From NCBI GenBank assembly GCA_032821775.1, contig JAVLRN010000002.1:2666001-2730000 (forward strand): DNA of 64,000 nt, read 5' to 3'. The position numbers and the translations under genes are program-made. Positions within the stretch are counted from its first letter, which is position 1. Each line of letters opens with the position of its first letter. The notes under the pieces were generated by a model, which saw only the letters and a list, made by a program, of their open reading frames with translations, was not told the origin of the DNA and did no database searches. This document shows positions 60,818 through 64,000 of this stretch, piece by piece. The stretch comes from Sanguinoderma infundibulare (Eukaryota; Basidiomycota; Agaricomycetes; Polyporales; Polyporaceae).

Positions 60818-63089
60818 ATGGCCACCCAGAATGCCGTCGTCATCGACATGGGCAATCCCGCCCCAGCGCCCGCGGCTGCCCCGTCTCCTGCCGTAACCAA
60901 GGCCAGCGACACCCTTTTCGGGCCCAACATTGGCGTGCTCGGAGCTGGCCCCGAGTGGACGGAGACTCAGGAGAGGAGCTCGGACGTGCTCACCGCAGAG
61001 ATCGTCAAAGGCTGGATTGCCAAGAGCAAGGAGGTGAGTCAGTCCGTTCTGCACGGAGCTGTCGGAATCCAGGCTTGTCCGCGCACCTCGATGTTCCCGC
61101 CGACCTCGCAGGCATGTTGCACTTCAGCAATGACTTCGTGTGCCATTTTTTGCGTCATTAGAACACGCGATCTCTCCGCCGTGTTTTCTCAGCTTGGGGA
61201 ATGCCTTTCACACCACAGTGCTATGCGCGCTCGGCTTGGTCATCGTTCCGGACGTTGGCCTCCAGCTCTTGATCATGGTTCAGGCAGGTTGTGGTTATCC
61301 AGTACTGCCTCGACCGCGACGGTCACCCCGAGATGTCCGGATAGCGTGTTCTCCTGATGTGTTTCTCTCACGTCTCTCAAGATTGTCACTCCTGTGTGCG
61401 TCGCTCAGGATGTTCACACTGGCATATTCGTCTCCTTTTCTAAATGGTGCATGTCGCTCATGTCCCATTATGATAGACCCACTATTCCACGACCACCTTA
61501 CAAGCATTGGTCAACCTGAAGCGGCCAACTTTACGGTTATCTCCTTTGGAGAACGATGCTTCTGAAGATGCGGACCAGGCTGATGCACAACATCACCATG
61601 CGCTGGAGTTCGAGTACGACTGCGATGCCCCGAAATGCGCGATCCGAGTCCATGTTCTTCTGTCCCCCAAACACCCGCTGGCGGGCAAACCCGACCCCTC
61701 CGGCCTTTCCAGGCTGCTTGTTTTCGAGACGACCACCGACGGCGGGTTCGGCAAGGTGCTCAAGTTCGAGGATGGTGCGATGCTGGAGCTGGGACGATTT
61801 GATCACAAGCAGGCAGCCCCTCCGGTTGCGCAGCCCTCCCCATCGTCAGATGCCGAGAAGTCGTCTCCGGCCGAGACGCCAGCGGCCGAGGCTCCACAGA
61901 GGAAGAAGCGGTTCACTCCGTTCCACTTCCGCAAGCGCAACCAAGACCGCAATGTCGCCGGTCCTGCACTTGCCGTTTTGGACGCTGATGCGCAGCTGGC
62001 GGACAGCGCAGACAAGCCTAAGGATCCAAAGGAGGAAGACGAAGAAGGTGTTCGGGTCACCATCCGGCTGACTGCCCAGGACGAGAACAGCAAGGACCTC
62101 CCTTCTCCGAACGAGCAGGTCACTTACCTGCACGTCGTCCGCTTCGGTGCGACTCCCAACCCCGTGGAGGGCGCGAATGAGGAGGAGGACAAGCGGCCGT
62201 GGGTCGTAAAGGTTGTAAAGCGCGAGGCTACGGTACGTTTACGCGCACGATTTCGCGTGGGAAGCCAATTCAATGCATTATCTTTAGATTGGACTGCACA
62301 CCTTCCACTTGCACGAAATTTACGGTCTTTCCGCGAACTCGACTACTTCCTCCCAGCCTACTGCGCCGCCTCCCACCGCCCTGCTGGACACGCATACCTA
62401 CCCGCCAGCCGTGCCTCCCACCACGACAGAAGACGAGCCCTCGTCCGAGTGTCTCCTGTGCTTGTCGTCGCCTCGTGAGGTCGTCTTGCTCCCATGTCGC
62501 CATCTAGTTGCGTGCCGCGATTGTGCCGTGAACATGATTGAGTTTGGGGCGGGTGGTACGATCGTTCATAACGAGAGCGAGACGACCCCAACTACTGATG
62601 GTGCCGCTGCGGAGGGTGCCGCTGCCACCGAGGGCACTACTGAAGGCGGCGCGGCGACTGCCGGGGCCGACGGTGCCCCTGCGGCTCCCGCACCCGTACC
62701 GGCCATCCCCACCATCCAGGCGAACCCCCGGCGGAAGCGCAAGGCCAAGGGCTGGTTCTGCCCCGTCTGTCGTCAACGTGAGCTTCTGAGGTTCTCTCTC
62801 TGTAGGTCGCCAAGCTTGCTAACTTGGTGTCGCTTCTTTCATAGCATACACTTCTCTTCTGCGCATCACAACGACGCCTCCGGAGAAAGACGACCATCGT
62901 GAGTCCACCGACCTCGGCGAGCACGTACCACCCGTCACGACCGGCGCCGCGCCACCAGCGACCCCTGCGGCCGCTCCGGCTACCCCTCAGCCTGAACGTG
63001 GGCGGTTTGGGTTCCTACGCGCGTTTGGGCGGTCGGGAGCGCCCCAGCCTGATATCGAGCGCGGCACGCCGCCGGCTGCAAACGCTGCT
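60818..63089 (+). CDS. Mahogunin (MGRN1)-like RING E3 ubiquitin ligase
   Basis: A probable E3 ligase. The conservative start at 60818 (MATQNAVVIDMG) leads to GPNIGVLGAGPEWTETQ; the exon ends at 61033 and the link to the exon at about 61504 (LVNLKRPTLRLSPL) is not resolved, possibly through a small exon near 61073-61130. The substrate-binding region resembles MGRN1/RNF157 proteins (YDCDAPKCAIRVHVLL, VTYLHVVRFG, then GLHTFHLHEIYGLS across an intron). The RING finger starts CLLCLSSPREVVLLPCRHLV with the CRDC pair, then has about 78 residues of Ala/Thr/Gly-rich sequence and a basic patch (RRKRKAKGW) before the last pair CPVC. The last exon encodes a Pro-rich tail ending at 63089. Confidence 0.8.
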
Positions 63090-63811
63090 TAACTTAGACG
63101 TTCTAGTGCTAGTCCTTGTCTCCCTAGTCCGCGAGTGTTTGGACGGACGTTGCTATGATGGAACCTGGTCTCCGGCGACGTCCGCTGCCTGGAGCGGCGT
63201 CGGTGTACGATAGCGATATGGCTGACGCTCGGTATTCGGTAACGATGTGTCGATGTGGCATGTTAGATGACAGTCATGATTTCCATCGTGGACGTTAGTT
63301 AGTAGGGCGAGGATTTCGGTGTATCTAGCTCTTCTTCTGTCTGTTGTATTCCTCATGTTCTGGATGTTGTGTTACGCTAGTTATTTTCCGTCGAATAGTA
63401 TGTTCTGTTATTGCGCAGTTGAACATGGCATACTCGATAAGACGTTGAGGACTTGGCATAGCAGAGTGCAGCATTGATGGGCGCTTCCGTCACCTTCAGA
63501 TTACCGCTGCGGTCACGGTCGACCTTGGGATCGCTTTCGTCGCTTCCACCACCACCACCGAGGGCCATCAAGCACAACCCACACGCTCCTTACTCTTCTG
63601 CTGTCTCTCTCGTTCCCGTTTCGCCTCCACGCCACTGCGCTCACTGTGCTCCATCAAACCTTGGCTGCGCTTTGAAGTTTGACCCGCGGAGTCGCCTTGG
63701 CACCTCCCCTTCAGCGCGGCAGCACTTGGCTGTGTGGACCAAGACTTTGCCTCCCGACCCTCTACAGTGCACCGTCTAGCATTCATCGCTTGAAGAAATT
63801 GAAGGCGCGAG
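63090..63811. other. Intergenic, no gene recognised
   Basis: 3' flank of the RING gene and 5' region of the SNARE gene. It includes a CA-rich tract (cttccaccaccaccacc, about 63543). Confidence 0.45.
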
Positions 63812-64000
63812 ATGTCGACGGACCCGTATCACGCGGTGCAGCAGGAGATCCAGACATCACTGCAAACGGCTGCGACGCTGCGCGCGTCCTTCCTCCGCAT
63901 CCGAAGCACTGCGCGCGAGGACAGCGAGGAGCTCGTCTGGGCGCGGAACGAGGTGCGTGCTTTGTGCTTTGAGACAAAATGCAATGCCTGATAGTGTGCG
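63812..64000 (+). CDS. Syntaxin-6/Tlg1-type t-SNARE, 5' exon only (partial)
   Basis: The ATG at 63812 opens MSTDPYHAVQQEIQTSLQTA, then LRASFLRIRSTAREDSEELVWARNE, with a GTGCGT donor at about 63953. The pattern DP-(Y/F)...V..E(I/V)Q..L..A...L...(F/W)...EEL.W..NEL is that of the syntaxin-6 N-terminal helical domain, found in Tlg1 and syntaxins 6/10 that act in endosome-to-Golgi traffic. The SNARE motif and membrane anchor would lie beyond the window. Only about 47 codons are visible, so the call rests on one domain. Confidence 0.7.

Overview
The window is nuclear DNA from a filamentous fungus, most likely a wood- or litter-decaying agaricomycete (Basidiomycota) close to Polyporales. The evidence is dense genes split by many short GT-AG introns (about 50-75 nt, CTAAC/CTGAC-like branch sites), an AA9 lytic polysaccharide monooxygenase, a DUF6533-type seven-helix protein, expanded BTB/POZ and F-box families, and small cysteine-rich secreted protein. 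No transposon, rRNA, tRNA or CRISPR array was recognised. All calls come from reading the sequence; exon borders are inferred from splice consensus and frame.

Layout. 0.1-21 kb is accessory DNA: four BTB/POZ paralogues (two decayed, one without a start ATG, one intact), an MFS transporter, an F-box gene between two inverted diverged copies of an unrecognised gene (about 6.75-7.44 kb and 10.2-11.0 kb), an amidase and a phospholipase B. 21.2-26.1 kb is MSH6. 27-35.4 kb has a Cys-rich secreted protein with a duplicated five-cysteine module, an ING/PHD chromatin reader, a CFAP20 (CFA20-domain) homologue and a five-exon orphan probable nuclear protein. 36.8-42.6 kb has an HSL-like alpha/beta hydrolase, a DUF1295 membrane reductase-like protein and a coiled-coil F-box protein. 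43.3-47.9 kb is a divergent pair, a Swi3/Rsc8-type SWIRM subunit and a PPR-like helical-repeat protein. 49.5-57.2 kb has a cytochrome P450, the DUF6533 protein and the AA9 LPMO. 58-64 kb is housekeeping: RPB11, ribosomal protein uL15, a mahogunin-like RING ligase and the first exon of a syntaxin-6/Tlg1-type SNARE cut by the window edge.

Genes are not in operons. Functional themes are chromatin and transcription (ING, SWIRM, RPB11), genome maintenance (MSH6), ubiquitin-linked adaptors (BTB, F-box, RING), and secreted or xenobiotic functions typical of decay fungi (AA9, phospholipase, P450, MFS, amidase). The best candidates for something undescribed are the inverted gene pair with a shared reading-frame shift, the orphan at 33.4-35.3 kb, and the duplicated-module secreted protein.
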